53,909 nt of DNA from Chloroflexota bacterium (GTDB taxonomy: Bacteria; Chloroflexota; UBA11872). The notes beneath the pieces are model-generated. The model ran no database searches. It had not been told where the DNA came from and saw only the letters and a list, made by a program, of their open reading frames with translations. Position numbers and translations under genes: made by a program. The stretch covers positions 1 through 53,909 of the forward strand of contig JAJDVX010000039.1 of assembly GCA_022825895.1 (NCBI GenBank), written 5' to 3'. This document shows, piece after piece, positions 7,641 to 16,110 of this stretch. Numbering within the stretch: position 1 is the stretch's first letter; every line of letters starts with the position of its first letter.

Positions 7641-8918
7641 CTACGTGACCCGAATCGGATGCGGTACCGGCTGATTGAACAGGTAGCCCTTTTCGTTGAA
7701 TGGAATCGCCTCAGGTTGCGAGTTTCCCGCCTCGTCGGTGGCGCGCGTCATGATCGTGTACGAACCCGGCGCCGGATCCCACGCGAACTCAAACCGCGCC
7801 CACGAGTACTGCACCTGCGGCGAATGCAGCGTCGCCTCGTGCCACTTCGTCCCGGAGTCCAGGCTCCACTCGACCTTCGCGATCGGACCGTCCGGCGAGT
7901 GTGCGTACCCGTGCAGGCGGTGCGGCTCCGCCCGCAGGTCGGCCGGCCACGGCAGCGCCAGGGCGCTCTTGATCACCTGGCAGTGCGTGATTTGCCCTTG
8001 CGCCTCGCCTTCCGGCGGGTATTCGTCGCCGATCAGGACATAAGACGTCGTGTTGTTGCGCGTCCAGATCGGTTTCGACGACACCTCGATTCGGCCCAAC
8101 CACTTCACGTTGGTGCTGCCCACCCAGCCGGGCACCAGCGCGCGCAGCGGAAAGCCGTGGTCCCTGGGCAGAACCTCGCCGTTAAGCGCGTACGCCAGCA
8201 GCGTGTCCGGATGCATCGCCTTTTCCACCGGGATCACGCTGCGGAAGCCCTCTTCGGGCGACTCGGTATCCAGCCCCACCAGCATCACGCACACCGCCTC
8301 GTCGCTGATCCCGGCCATCGTCAGCACGTCGCGTAGGGGCGTCCCGACCCATTCGCCGTTGCTCACGCCGCCGGTTCGCCACTGCGTGCCTTCCGTGGAC
8401 TCCCCATTCACCAGGTCGAACATGGCCCGCTGGTTGCCGGCGCAGTCCAGGTATGCGACCACGGTTCGGCTTGGCAGCGTCAGGATGTCGGTGTAGTTGA
8501 GTGTCATCGGCTCTGTGACCGCGTCGCCCTCGATTGACAGCTGCCAGTTGTCCAACTCCACATCCAGGCTCACGGAGTTGTTGCGGACAAAGAACAGGTT
8601 GGTTGGCGTAATCACGCCCTGCATGTGCTCGAGTCGAGCTTCTAAACATCGGCCGTTGTCGTGCGCCACGAACGGGCTCGTGTCCTTGAACCAGTTTTCG
8701 GCCGCCGACCTCATATCGTCGCTAACTTCCTCGTCTGTGCGCTGTTCCGCCGGACCGGCCAGGTCCATGCACGCCGCCAGCGCCGCGGGTAATCCCCCGT
8801 CAGAGAGCGCCGCCTCGAATCGTTCCCGATCCATTCCTCGTTGCCTGGCGAACTGCCAGAGTCTTGCAACGTCCTCGGCGTCCCTTTCGGGACCGGTACA
8901 CGCGCGCAAAGCGGTCAT
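7641..8918 (-). CDS. second sulfite-oxidase-family molybdopterin enzyme, degenerate export signal
   Basis: 425 residues from ATG 8918, chosen because GGAGGGG lies just upstream; the frame is open further but only as antisense of the permease. It closely parallels the next gene: Mo-ligand Cys159 in YLDCAGNQR, ESPEEGF, PRDHGFPLRALVPGWVGSTNVKWLGRI and the dimerisation domain. The difference is the N-terminus. Where the paralogue has a Tat signal, this one reads MDRERFEAALSDGGLPAALAAC, with the second arginine changed and the hydrophobic core broken by charged residues. It may stay cytoplasmic or ride with the other copy as a dimer. Tandem duplication followed by divergence is the likely origin. 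Confidence 0.85.
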   Translation of the reverse strand: MTALRACTGPERDAEDVARLWQFARQRGMDRERFEAALSDGGLPAALAACMDLAGPAEQRTDEEVSDDMRSAAENWFKDTSPFVAHDNGRCLEARLEHMQGVITPTNLFFVRNNSVSLDVELDNWQLSIEGDAVTEPMTLNYTDILTLPSRTVVAYLDCAGNQRAMFDLVNGESTEGTQWRTGGVSNGEWVGTPLRDVLTMAGISDEAVCVMLVGLDTESPEEGFRSVIPVEKAMHPDTLLAYALNGEVLPRDHGFPLRALVPGWVGSTNVKWLGRIEVSSKPIWTRNNTTSYVLIGDEYPPEGEAQGQITHCQVIKSALALPWPADLRAEPHRLHGYAHSPDGPIAKVEWSLDSGTKWHEATLHSPQVQYSWARFEFAWDPAPGSYTIMTRATDEAGNSQPEAIPFNEKGYLFNQPVPHPIRVT

Positions 8919-8941
8919 GCTCCCCTCCTTGGGATGGCTGA

Positions 8942-9892
8942 TCAGATACGGCGCAGCCTTGGATTGACGACTTCGTCCAACGAACGCCCCAGTAAGTAGA
9001 ACGACGAACACAGCAACGTAATCGACAGGCTGGCCGGGAAGATCAGCCACCAGTACTCGCCCACTTGCAGCAGGTAGCCGGCCGACTCCGTCGTGTGGAT
9101 CATCAGCCCCCAGCTCATGCGCACGTCCAGCAGGCCCAGGAAGCTCAAGACGGCCTCCGAAAAGATCGCGCTGGTTACGGTGAACATCATGTAGAGGAAC
9201 GAGAGCGGGAGCAAGTTCGGCACCACGTGAACCAGGATGATGTGCAGCGTTCCGCCCCCCGAGGTCCTGGCCGCCTCGATATACGGCTTGACCACGACCG
9301 ACAACGCCTGCGACTTCAGCACCACGCCCGTCCCGCCGAACCCCGACAGGATCCCGATCAGCAGCGCCAGCTCCAGGTGCCCCACCTCCATCAGCGCGCT
9401 CAGCACGATCAGGATGCTGATCCCCGGCATCATGATCATGATGTCGGCCAGACGCATCAGCAGCATGTCGACCAGCCCGCCAAAGTACGCCGCCGTTGCC
9501 CCCACCATCGTTCCAATGCACACCGTCACCACCGCCGCCAGCAGCCCCAGCAGGAACTCGGACCGCGCGCTGAACATCAGCTGGCTCAGGATGTCCCGGC
9601 CCAGCGGATCCGTCCCCAGCGGGTGGCTCAGGCTGGGCGGCGCCGGCTGCTCGGTCTCGTCAAACGCAAAGCCGATCACCGGGTCGTAGATCCGTTCGTC
9701 CCACACCGTGTTCATCAGGATCGGATGCGCCAGCGCCAGCAGCATGTACAAGCAGATGATCACCAGCCCCAGGATCCCGATCCGCGTCTGAAGGAACAGC
9801 GACCAGTTCTGCTTCAGGCTGCGGCCCGCCAGCCCCAGCCGCACCCGCCACAGCGAGCGCGCATCGGCAACCGGCGCGGAGTCCACAACCAT
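8942..9892 (-). CDS. dppC: oligopeptide/dipeptide ABC transporter permease (DppC/OppC type)
   Basis: 316 residues from ATG 9892, whose A is also the last base of the preceding gene's TGA stop (TGATG), indicating translational coupling. The OppC-type N-terminal segment (FLQTRIGILGLVIICLYMLLALAHP) is followed by HPLGTDPLGRDILSQLMFSAR, a hallmark of this permease type. The BPD_transp_1 domain has about five further membrane spans and a coupling EAA-like loop at EAARTSGGGTLHIILVHVVPNLLP. It forms the channel with DppB. Confidence 0.93.
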   Translation of the reverse strand: MVVDSAPVADARSLWRVRLGLAGRSLKQNWSLFLQTRIGILGLVIICLYMLLALAHPILMNTVWDERIYDPVIGFAFDETEQPAPPSLSHPLGTDPLGRDILSQLMFSARSEFLLGLLAAVVTVCIGTMVGATAAYFGGLVDMLLMRLADIMIMMPGISILIVLSALMEVGHLELALLIGILSGFGGTGVVLKSQALSVVVKPYIEAARTSGGGTLHIILVHVVPNLLPLSFLYMMFTVTSAIFSEAVLSFLGLLDVRMSWGLMIHTTESAGYLLQVGEYWWLIFPASLSITLLCSSFYLLGRSLDEVVNPRLRRI

Positions 9893-11040
9893 CAGTACCG
9901 AACCCGCGGATCCAGGTAGGCGTACAGGATGTCCGCCGCCAGGTGCGCCAGCAGCACGAACAGCCCCACGAACACGAAAGTGCCCACCGCCAGCGGCAGG
10001 TCCTCGCTCACCGTGGCCGCCACCAGCGTCTGCCCCATGCCGGGCCACGAGAAGATCGACTCGATAATCACGCCGCCGTCAATGGCGAAGGCCAGGCTGA
10101 ACACAAAGCTCGTCACCACCGGCAGCAGTGCGTTGCGCGCCACGTGCCGGTCCCGCACCGCCTTCTCCGGCAACCCCTTGGCGCGCGCCGCCAGCACGTA
10201 GTCCTCCCTAATCACCTCCAGCATGCTATTGCGCGTCAGCAGCATGGTCCCGGCAAAGCTGATCAGCGTCAGCGTGGCGATCGGTAGCACCATGTGCTTC
10301 ACGATGTCCCAGGCCAGGTAGCCCACGCCCGACGACAGCCACACGCCCACCACGATCAGCACCGACACCGCAATGCTCCCGACCTGCAGGACCCGCGCCA
10401 TCCCAAGCCGCCGTTTGCTCGTGACGAGAAAGACGCCGAACACAATCACCGACAGGATCACGGCCGTCGCCAGCATCAGGTTGAAAATCGAGTTCGCGTC
10501 CGAGGGCGCGTCCTGCCACACCACCGGGTCCAGGAACTTCCCGATCGGGAACCAGCCGGCCTTAAACGCGAACAGCCAGATCATCATCAGGCCGAACCAG
10601 GGCGTGAACACCGTGTAGAGCGTCACCCCGCCCAGCGTGGAGGTGTACTCGACCCATCCGCCCCGCCGCCAGGCAATGATCTTGCCCAGCCCGAAGCCGA
10701 GATAGAACGACACCACCGTCGCCGTCAGGAACAGCACCAGCGTCCGCGGCAGCCGCTCCTTGATTACGTCCGCCACGGTCCTGGGATACAGGCTGAACGA
10801 GACCCCCAGGTCCCCCGTCAGCGTGTTCTTCAGGTGCACGAGGTACTGCTTCCACAGCGGCTCGTTGACCCCGAACAGCTCCTGCATCTGCGCCCGCGTC
10901 TCCGGCGGCAGGTTCGGATCCAGGGCGTACAGGCGGCTGATGTCGCCCGGCTGCGCGTTCACCAGGAAGAACACGATCGTGAGGAATACGAACAGCGTCA
11001 GCACGATCTGCAGAACGCGCTTGGCGATGTACGCAGCCAT
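9892..11040 (-). CDS. dppB: oligopeptide/dipeptide ABC transporter permease (DppB/OppB type)
   Basis: 382 residues. It starts MAAYIAKRVLQIVLTLFVF, the usual DppB first helix, followed by PGD....YALDPNLPPETRAQMQELFGV and the periplasmic segment. The EAA-type loop (EVIREDYVLAARAKGLPEKAVRDRHVARNALLP) that docks with the ATPases is intact, as is the end FVLLAHLAADILYAYLDPRVRY. It is longer than the usual 310-340 residues because of an extra membrane segment and basic loop around 185-235. First of the downstream genes after the binding-protein gene, separated from it by a strong hairpin. Confidence 0.92.
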   Translation of the reverse strand: MAAYIAKRVLQIVLTLFVFLTIVFFLVNAQPGDISRLYALDPNLPPETRAQMQELFGVNEPLWKQYLVHLKNTLTGDLGVSFSLYPRTVADVIKERLPRTLVLFLTATVVSFYLGFGLGKIIAWRRGGWVEYTSTLGGVTLYTVFTPWFGLMMIWLFAFKAGWFPIGKFLDPVVWQDAPSDANSIFNLMLATAVILSVIVFGVFLVTSKRRLGMARVLQVGSIAVSVLIVVGVWLSSGVGYLAWDIVKHMVLPIATLTLISFAGTMLLTRNSMLEVIREDYVLAARAKGLPEKAVRDRHVARNALLPVVTSFVFSLAFAIDGGVIIESIFSWPGMGQTLVAATVSEDLPLAVGTFVFVGLFVLLAHLAADILYAYLDPRVRY

Positions 11041-11070
11041 CCCTGTTACCTGTGAACTCCTGGTGCGTAC

Positions 11071-11105
11071 TCACCGCCGGGTCGTCGGTTCAGACCCGGC
11101 GGTGA
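11071..11105 (-). promoter_or_regulatory. intercistronic hairpin between binding protein and permease genes
   Basis: Perfect 13-bp inverted repeat (TCACCGCCGGGTC, 9-nt loop, GACCCGGCGGTGA) sits in the 79-base gap between the solute-binding gene stop and the dppB start. There is no T-tract. Such hairpins commonly protect the upstream transcript end and lower downstream expression, giving excess binding protein over permease. Confidence 0.6.
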
Positions 11106-11119
11106 AGCACGGCGTGGTC

Positions 11120-13225
11120 TTACTTGATCAGTACGACGTGTTGCAGACCCTGGGCCTGCGCCATTCCTCCCAGCACCGTGGTGAACGGGTATTCGACCTT
11201 GACAGGCCGGAAGACGTCGATCTTCGGCGTCGTGAACAGCGTCACGTAGGGCAGGTCGTCCGCCAGCAGCGCCTGCATCTGGTGCGCCTTCTCGCGCGCG
11301 CCCTCGATCGTCGTCTCCGACAGCAAGCCAAAGGCCAGGTCATCGAACTCGGGGTTCGCGTAGCCGCCCCAGTTCACGCCGCCGTCCTCGTTCTCGGGCG
11401 CGTGGCGGCTGTGGAAGATGTTCTCCAGGTAGTTGGGGAAGATCGAGAACCCCCAGCCCAGGATCCACATGTCCAGGTCCGTGTCCACCGTCTCGCTGAA
11501 CAGCTTCTCCACGATCAGGTTGAACCCGAGCAGCCGCGCCTTGGTGGGGATGCCCAGGTCGTTCATCCAGCGTTCGATCCAGATGGCGAAGGTCGACCGC
11601 AGCGGGTCGTAGCCGGCGCTGGGCGCGATCAACTCGAGCTCGGGCACTTCGCTGCCGTCGGGCATGCGCAGGCCCTCCCCGCCGTTGACCACAAACGCCC
11701 CGTCCTCGCTGACCTCCGGTTCCTTCTCGTACGTGAAGCCGGCGCCTTTCAGGAGTTCAACGGCCGCCGCGATCCGTTCGCCCCGGCCCAGGCCCTGGCC
11801 GATCTTGGCCGTCGCGTTGTTGTACCAGAACGCGTTCCCCTCCGGGACCATCGCGTACATGGGGATCGCCGTGTCCTGCAGGATGGTCCGGGTCACGAAC
11901 TCCTTGTCGATCACCGTGGCCACGGCCTGCCGGAACGCCTTGTTGTCCATCGGCGGCTTGCGCGTGTTGAACCCCAGGTAGAACACCCCGTTGTCCAGGT
12001 TCTCCACGACCTGCAGGTCCGACGTCTGCCGCACCCGGTCCAGGAATCCCTTCTCAAGACCCAGCGGGTTGAACAGGAAGTCGATATCGCCCTTCGTCAG
12101 GGCCAGGATCGCCGAGTCCTGGTTGCCGTAGATGCTGAAGATCTCCGACTCGAAGTGCGGTCCGACCTCAAGCTCCAGCACCTTGTCGCCGGTCGGCTCC
12201 CCGTAGTAGATCTCGGTGTAGCCCGTCCGCTCGTTCGTTGCCTCGTACGCGCCGTTGGCGTACTCGTTGACCACGGTGCCCATGTCGAAGTAGTCCGGCA
12301 CGGTCGTGTTTTCGAAGAATGCGCCCGGTTCCCACTGGCTGTATTCCAGGCCCCCGGCGGTGGGCTCGCCGTCCGGCACGTGCGCGAAGAGGGCTTCGAT
12401 CTGCTGCGGGACGTCGCCGGCCGTCCTGGCCTCCGCGACCACCGGCGCCCAGTAGTGCTCCGGCAGGATCGGCATGAACGCCAGCCCGAACTGCCAGATG
12501 CTCAATCCCGGTGTCTGGGCATTGCCGTCGGCGTCGGTCGACTTGAAGTAGATCTTCAGCCGGTGGTCGTCCAGCGCTTCCGCCCGCTCCACGAACGCCG
12601 GATGCACCAGCGACGCCCAGTTGGAACCGAGATTAAGTTCCCGCACCGTGCTGACCGTGAACACGAAGTCGTCGGCCGTCAGCGGCTCGCCGTCGCTCCA
12701 CTCCACGCCCTGCTTGATCGAGACTTCGGTCGTCCAGAACTCGGTTCCGTCAACCGTCTCCTTGGCCAGCGGCGTGGGCAGCCCGTCGGCCACCGCCGGC
12801 ACCCAGTCGAACCGCTGCGGCGAATAGCCGTACAGCGAGGTGTTGTAGCCGCCGATCACGTACCCGGTCCACACCGACCCGGCTGGCCCGCCCAGGTAGT
12901 TCCAGATGTTTCGCGAGATCGGATCCTCGAACAGCCCCATCTTGTAAATGGCTGGCCCGGCCGGAGCCGCGGGAGTTGCGGCGGGCGCTTCCGTCGCCGC
13001 CGGTGTCACTTCTACGACCCGCTCGACTTCGACGATCTTCTCGACTTCGACCGGCACGGTCACCACGCGCTCGACCTCGACGACCTTTTCGACTTCAACG
13101 GGAACGGTGACGATCCGCTCCGTCGGCGCCGGCGCCTCGCCCCCGCAATCCATCGCCGCCATGGCCATCGCAAAACCGACAACCAGGATCACCGTGTGCT
13201 TTCTTAGGGTTTTGACCACGACCAC
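11120..13225 (-). CDS. dppA: peptide-type ABC transporter solute-binding lipoprotein (SBP family 5)
   Basis: 701 residues at most. N-terminal signal with lipobox MAAMDC, then a low-complexity linker made of repeats of the VTVPVEVEKVVEVERVV type (about 35-75) and an Ala/Pro stretch, typical of Chloroflexota binding proteins. The SBP_bac_5 fold follows (IKQGVEWSDGEPLTADDFVFTV, NGVFYLGFNTRKPPMDNKAFRQAVATVID). GTG 13225 is possible, but GGAG in the leader is better spaced for GTG 13219, giving 699 residues. It captures peptides or related solutes outside the membrane for DppBCDF. It heads the operon and lies next to the nudC pseudogene region. Confidence 0.92.
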   Translation of the reverse strand: MVVVKTLRKHTVILVVGFAMAMAAMDCGGEAPAPTERIVTVPVEVEKVVEVERVVTVPVEVEKIVEVERVVEVTPAATEAPAATPAAPAGPAIYKMGLFEDPISRNIWNYLGGPAGSVWTGYVIGGYNTSLYGYSPQRFDWVPAVADGLPTPLAKETVDGTEFWTTEVSIKQGVEWSDGEPLTADDFVFTVSTVRELNLGSNWASLVHPAFVERAEALDDHRLKIYFKSTDADGNAQTPGLSIWQFGLAFMPILPEHYWAPVVAEARTAGDVPQQIEALFAHVPDGEPTAGGLEYSQWEPGAFFENTTVPDYFDMGTVVNEYANGAYEATNERTGYTEIYYGEPTGDKVLELEVGPHFESEIFSIYGNQDSAILALTKGDIDFLFNPLGLEKGFLDRVRQTSDLQVVENLDNGVFYLGFNTRKPPMDNKAFRQAVATVIDKEFVTRTILQDTAIPMYAMVPEGNAFWYNNATAKIGQGLGRGERIAAAVELLKGAGFTYEKEPEVSEDGAFVVNGGEGLRMPDGSEVPELELIAPSAGYDPLRSTFAIWIERWMNDLGIPTKARLLGFNLIVEKLFSETVDTDLDMWILGWGFSIFPNYLENIFHSRHAPENEDGGVNWGGYANPEFDDLAFGLLSETTIEGAREKAHQMQALLADDLPYVTLFTTPKIDVFRPVKVEYPFTTVLGGMAQAQGLQHVVLIK

Positions 13226-13306
13226 AACTCCGCCCCTGGACTCGCAATCACTCGTAAATCTACATGCTGTCCCTGTGTTCCGAGCCTTCAGCGATCTTGG
13301 TCATAG

Positions 13307-13435
13307 CTACGCGGAGCCCTCCGCCCACGCCCTGATCCGGTGGTGCGTGATCGCAAACCAAGCCGGCACCCGCAGGTCGTCGTCCTCGCCCGCCAGCTCC
13401 CGCCGCACCGTCGTGCGATCAAACCAGTGTCCGGC
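13307..13435 (-). pseudogene. nudC-like gene remnant, 3' fragment
   Basis: On the minus strand this encodes HWFDRTTVRRELAGEDDDLRVPAWFAITHHRIRAWAEGSA-like sequence (broken here: the last 12 residues read HHRIRAWAEGSA), matching the C-terminus of the intact NudC ending at 16111 (FAIAHHLIRAWAEGLA). The rest of that gene copy is cut off by unrelated sequence carrying a SUMF1-domain gene. Confidence 0.8.
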
Positions 13436-13579
13436 CTGCAATGCCGCGTCGTCCGCGCCAGCAGGCAATCGAATCACGGGCGCGGCGCGGGATGATGGGG
13501 GTTCGTTGCAGGACGCCGGTGCCGGAAGACAGACTCGCGCTTGAAGGCGCACGGTCGGCCCGCGGGGAGGTTGCTCGGC

Positions 13580-14311
13580 GTGAAGTTTCTGCCGGTTCCA
13601 GGTACGGGCGTTCTGCTTGGCGTATGGCCTGTGCGGATTAGAGATTGGATTGCAACGGGTCGCCAGTACCACGGGCCACAGTCCTTCCGTCACGAGAGCC
13701 TTGACCACCCGGTTGGCAACATCAGCTGGTACGACGCGCAGTGGTTTTGCGCCTGGCTCAGCGAACGCGAGGGCCGACTCCACCGCCTGCCGACCGATCA
13801 CGAGTGGAGCTGCGCGGTCGGCATCGGGCATCTGGAGAATCCATCGGCCGAGCCCGCGTGCAAAGACTGCCGGCTGGCCGGCGTCTATCCGTGGGGCCAG
13901 TCGTGGCCGCCGCCACGCGGCGCGGGCAACTTTCAGGGTGAAGAGTGGCGCGGCAACGCGGCTGCGTTTCGCGCGCTCCGACACGAGTATCGGCACTACT
14001 ACCCTGACCGTACGGCGGCCGGAATCGAACAGATCGACGACCCGCTGCCGTGCATCGCGGGCTTCAACGACGGCCATCTGTTCACGTCGCCCGTTGGGTC
14101 ATTCACGCCGAACGCGCATGGGTTCTACGACTTGGGCGGCAACGTGAACGAGTGGTGCCAGGATCGCTTCGGGTCATCCGACCGACGCATCCTGCGCGGC
14201 GGGTCGTTCGGCAAGCTGCGCCCGGATCAGCTGCTGTCGTCGCGTCGCTACCGCGGCGACCCAACACGCCGCCTGGCCAGCCACGGCTTCCGCATCGCGG
14301 TCGACCCGTGA
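13580..14311 (+). CDS. SUMF1/formylglycine-generating-enzyme-like protein
   Basis: 243 residues from GTG 13580, supported by GGGGAGG nine bases upstream; a TTG at 13541 would add 13 residues. SUMF1-fold landmarks appear in order: VKFLPVPGTGVLLGVWPVRIRDW, HPVGNISWYDAQWFCAWL, RLPTDHEWSCAVG, YPWGQSWPPPRGAGNF, PVGSFTPNAHGFYDLGGNVNEW, ILRGGSF and a C-terminal GFRIA. The two catalytic cysteines expected after the RGGS motif in true formylglycine-generating enzymes are missing (SSRRYRGD region), so sulfatase activation is unlikely; a binding or other oxidase role is open. No sulfatase gene is nearby. It occupies the centre of a broken nudC copy. Confidence 0.82.
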   Translation: MKFLPVPGTGVLLGVWPVRIRDWIATGRQYHGPQSFRHESLDHPVGNISWYDAQWFCAWLSEREGRLHRLPTDHEWSCAVGIGHLENPSAEPACKDCRLAGVYPWGQSWPPPRGAGNFQGEEWRGNAAAFRALRHEYRHYYPDRTAAGIEQIDDPLPCIAGFNDGHLFTSPVGSFTPNAHGFYDLGGNVNEWCQDRFGSSDRRILRGGSFGKLRPDQLLSSRRYRGDPTRRLASHGFRIAVDP

Positions 14312-14387
14312 CCAACGCGCTGCTCACGGGCGGAATCGCGTGCCGGGCAGCGCGATAGCAGCGCGTCGATCACGCCGAGCCTTCGGG

Positions 14388-14500
14388 CCACGCTGCAGTA
14401 GCCGTGCGGCGCGTGCCAGTCCACCTGCGACCGCGCCTGCGCCGGAATCCCCGCGTTCTCGGCCGACAGCAGTGTCGCCGACATCCGCAGGCCCGCGAAG
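14388..14500 (-). pseudogene. nudC-like gene remnant, internal fragment
   Basis: On the minus strand this matches the NudC segment from ATLLSAEDAGITAQARSQ through the WHARHGFCSV start of the zinc ribbon (intact gene 16608-16720). Here it reads ATLLSAENAGIPAQARSQ...WHAPHGYCSV and then loses homology. Together with 13307-13435 it shows one duplicated nudC whose middle part was replaced by the SUMF1-like gene. Confidence 0.8.
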
Positions 14501-14734
14501 CCACGTCCCGCGCTTTGAGTCAGTCCGCCGACTCTGTCCGACACCTGGAGCGCGCGGCCCGCGGGAGATCGATAATGCAGGACAGTTGATTGGTATCGCG
14601 CCGGCCTATGGCACATCCCGGAGCGCAATTGTCCGTCTGTATTGATCACTGGGCGGTCTTGCTTGCGCTGGCGGCATCGTGAAGACGCTTGGCTCCAACG
14701 CCGCGCGGCCGTTGCCTCGAGGACTCCGGTGGCG

Positions 14735-15490
14735 TTATCGATCTCGTCTATCCCATTCAGCAACCATGATGCAATTGGCATACGGATACGGGGATCCGTA
14801 CCGACAATCCATGCCTTCTTCCTTGCTTACCTCGCGCCAGGAGCGTTGCGGAAACCTCTTGTACCATGCCGTGCGGGTGCTACCCAATAGATCGGCTGCA
14901 ATCATCTCGTCGAGTATAGGGTTATAGCCAATCGGAACTGTGATGACAAAGGTACCGCCGGGGGCCAGCAGCTCGAGGCACCTGTCTATCGCGGCACGAA
15001 TCTTCCGTTCTACGTCCTCTGGAATCACCGCATTCTCGTCGGTCTCATCGAAAGAAACGTGCTCGATTGTCGAAATCGACAGAACCAGATCGTATTGCCG
15101 GCCCGGCTCAAAGTCGACAATGTCAATCTGAATTGATTCCGGCTCGTATTTGTCGACAACTGTGTGTCTATAGCCAAAATAATGAGATAGAACATTTCCC
15201 ACCTCAAGTACATCTTCGGGACGTACACTCTTCAGAAACCACCTCGCTATGGCCAGTTCAACACAGCGTTCGTTCACCCAGGTAGTGTTGTATGATGCAT
15301 AAATCAGGGGTATTTTGTCGCCACGAAACTCAACGGTTCGTTCTCGCAATAGTGGAATCACAACCGGTGCCATGAGTATGAACAACGGCTTCACGAGTAG
15401 CTGGACAAGCCCATAACGTCGGATAAACCAGCTAACGCCGCCGGCGTTTCTCGCCCAACCGGAAACGAAAGTCCTGGCGACGTCCTTCAC
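14735..15490 (-). CDS. class I SAM-dependent methyltransferase-like protein
   Basis: 251 residues from GTG 15490. The N-terminus has a hydrophobic, possibly membrane-associated segment (LVQLLVKPLFILMAPVVIPLL). A Rossmann-like methyltransferase core follows: DVLEVGNVLSHYF (motif I variant), IDIVDFEPGRQYDLVLSISTIEHV (acidic loop and motif IV region) and LELLAPGGTFVITVPIGYNP (motif V). Substrate unknown; proteins of this look often modify surface glycans or nucleotide sugars. It is AT-richer than its neighbours and stands alone between the nudC remnants and a repeat-filled gap, suggesting transfer. Confidence 0.65.
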   Translation of the reverse strand: MKDVARTFVSGWARNAGGVSWFIRRYGLVQLLVKPLFILMAPVVIPLLRERTVEFRGDKIPLIYASYNTTWVNERCVELAIARWFLKSVRPEDVLEVGNVLSHYFGYRHTVVDKYEPESIQIDIVDFEPGRQYDLVLSISTIEHVSFDETDENAVIPEDVERKIRAAIDRCLELLAPGGTFVITVPIGYNPILDEMIAADLLGSTRTAWYKRFPQRSWREVSKEEGMDCRYGSPYPYANCIMVAEWDRRDR

Positions 15491-16110
15491 GACTGTTCCG
15501 TGCTAAAACTCGAAATTATGTTGATTACGAATGCGAGTCCCAAGGACGTTGGCAATTGGTGAGCGGCTCGTGGCATTGAATTATCGCTTCGCCGGGCAAT
15601 CCAGTGAATGGACGATCGGCTTTGTTCTCAGCACCAAGCCCCGCTGACGCTCGTAAGCCTGCGAAGTCTACGAGGGCGCAGCCCGCAAGGCTCGGGACGC
15701 GTCGCGGCTCGGTCCCGCGGAAGTGAGGCTCGAGGGAGGGGCGCTCCATTGTGGAGGCCTTTGCAAATCGCCATGCTTCGGGGCTCGTCCTCGTGCCTCG
15801 CCTGGGCGGAGGGTGTGCGGTGGAATTCCCTTCGAGGAGACGCAGTTCTTTGACCACTCCTGCGACCTTTGCAAAACGCCGCTCGACCTCGAGAGAGGGA
15901 CCGCTCTTGCTCCCTCTCCCCGTGGGAGAGGGTTGGGGTGAGGGTCTTCCGCGCAACCACCCCCGGGTTACGCAAATGTCTCACCGTGGGGCTAGCGGTT
16001 GGGGCACGCGAACATGACGTGCTGGACGGACTGAGGCGTGCCGGCACATTCCTGGAGGTCAGCTTCGCGTTGGTACGTCCAAGCGTTACCTCCACGCAAG
16101 CGCCGATCTC
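15491..16110. other. repeat-bearing intergenic region
   Basis: No gene is supported. It contains a family B repeat (15912-15980) and a GGTGTGCGGT..AAT.CC..TCGAGGAG segment near 15810-15845 that recurs near 17476-17505. Two related pieces beginning CCTTTGCAAA (about 15759 and 15868) also occur. It separates the methyltransferase from the intact nudC. Confidence 0.6.
15912..15980. repeat. dispersed intergenic repeat, family B, with hairpin
   Basis: Starts with a 9-bp perfect hairpin CCCTCTCCC-CGT-GGGAGAGGG (15912-15932), then TTGGGGTGAGGGTCTTCC and a CCCCGGGTTACGCAAA tail. This is the best-preserved copy in the window and shows the stem that is degenerate in the copy at 105-157. Confidence 0.8.

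Noticed and set aside
8919..9521. N-terminal extension of the second molybdoenzyme
   Set aside because: It runs antisense-like through the permease gene in another frame; ATG 8918 has a strong Shine-Dalgarno.
13016..13120. Short tandem repeats as a mobile or regulatory element
   Set aside because: They encode the V/E/K linker of the binding lipoprotein and are part of the gene.
10760..13207. 815-residue open frame on the plus strand
   Set aside because: Antisense to the binding-protein gene; composition is Arg/Val/Asp/His-rich as expected for a high-GC shadow, with no domain.
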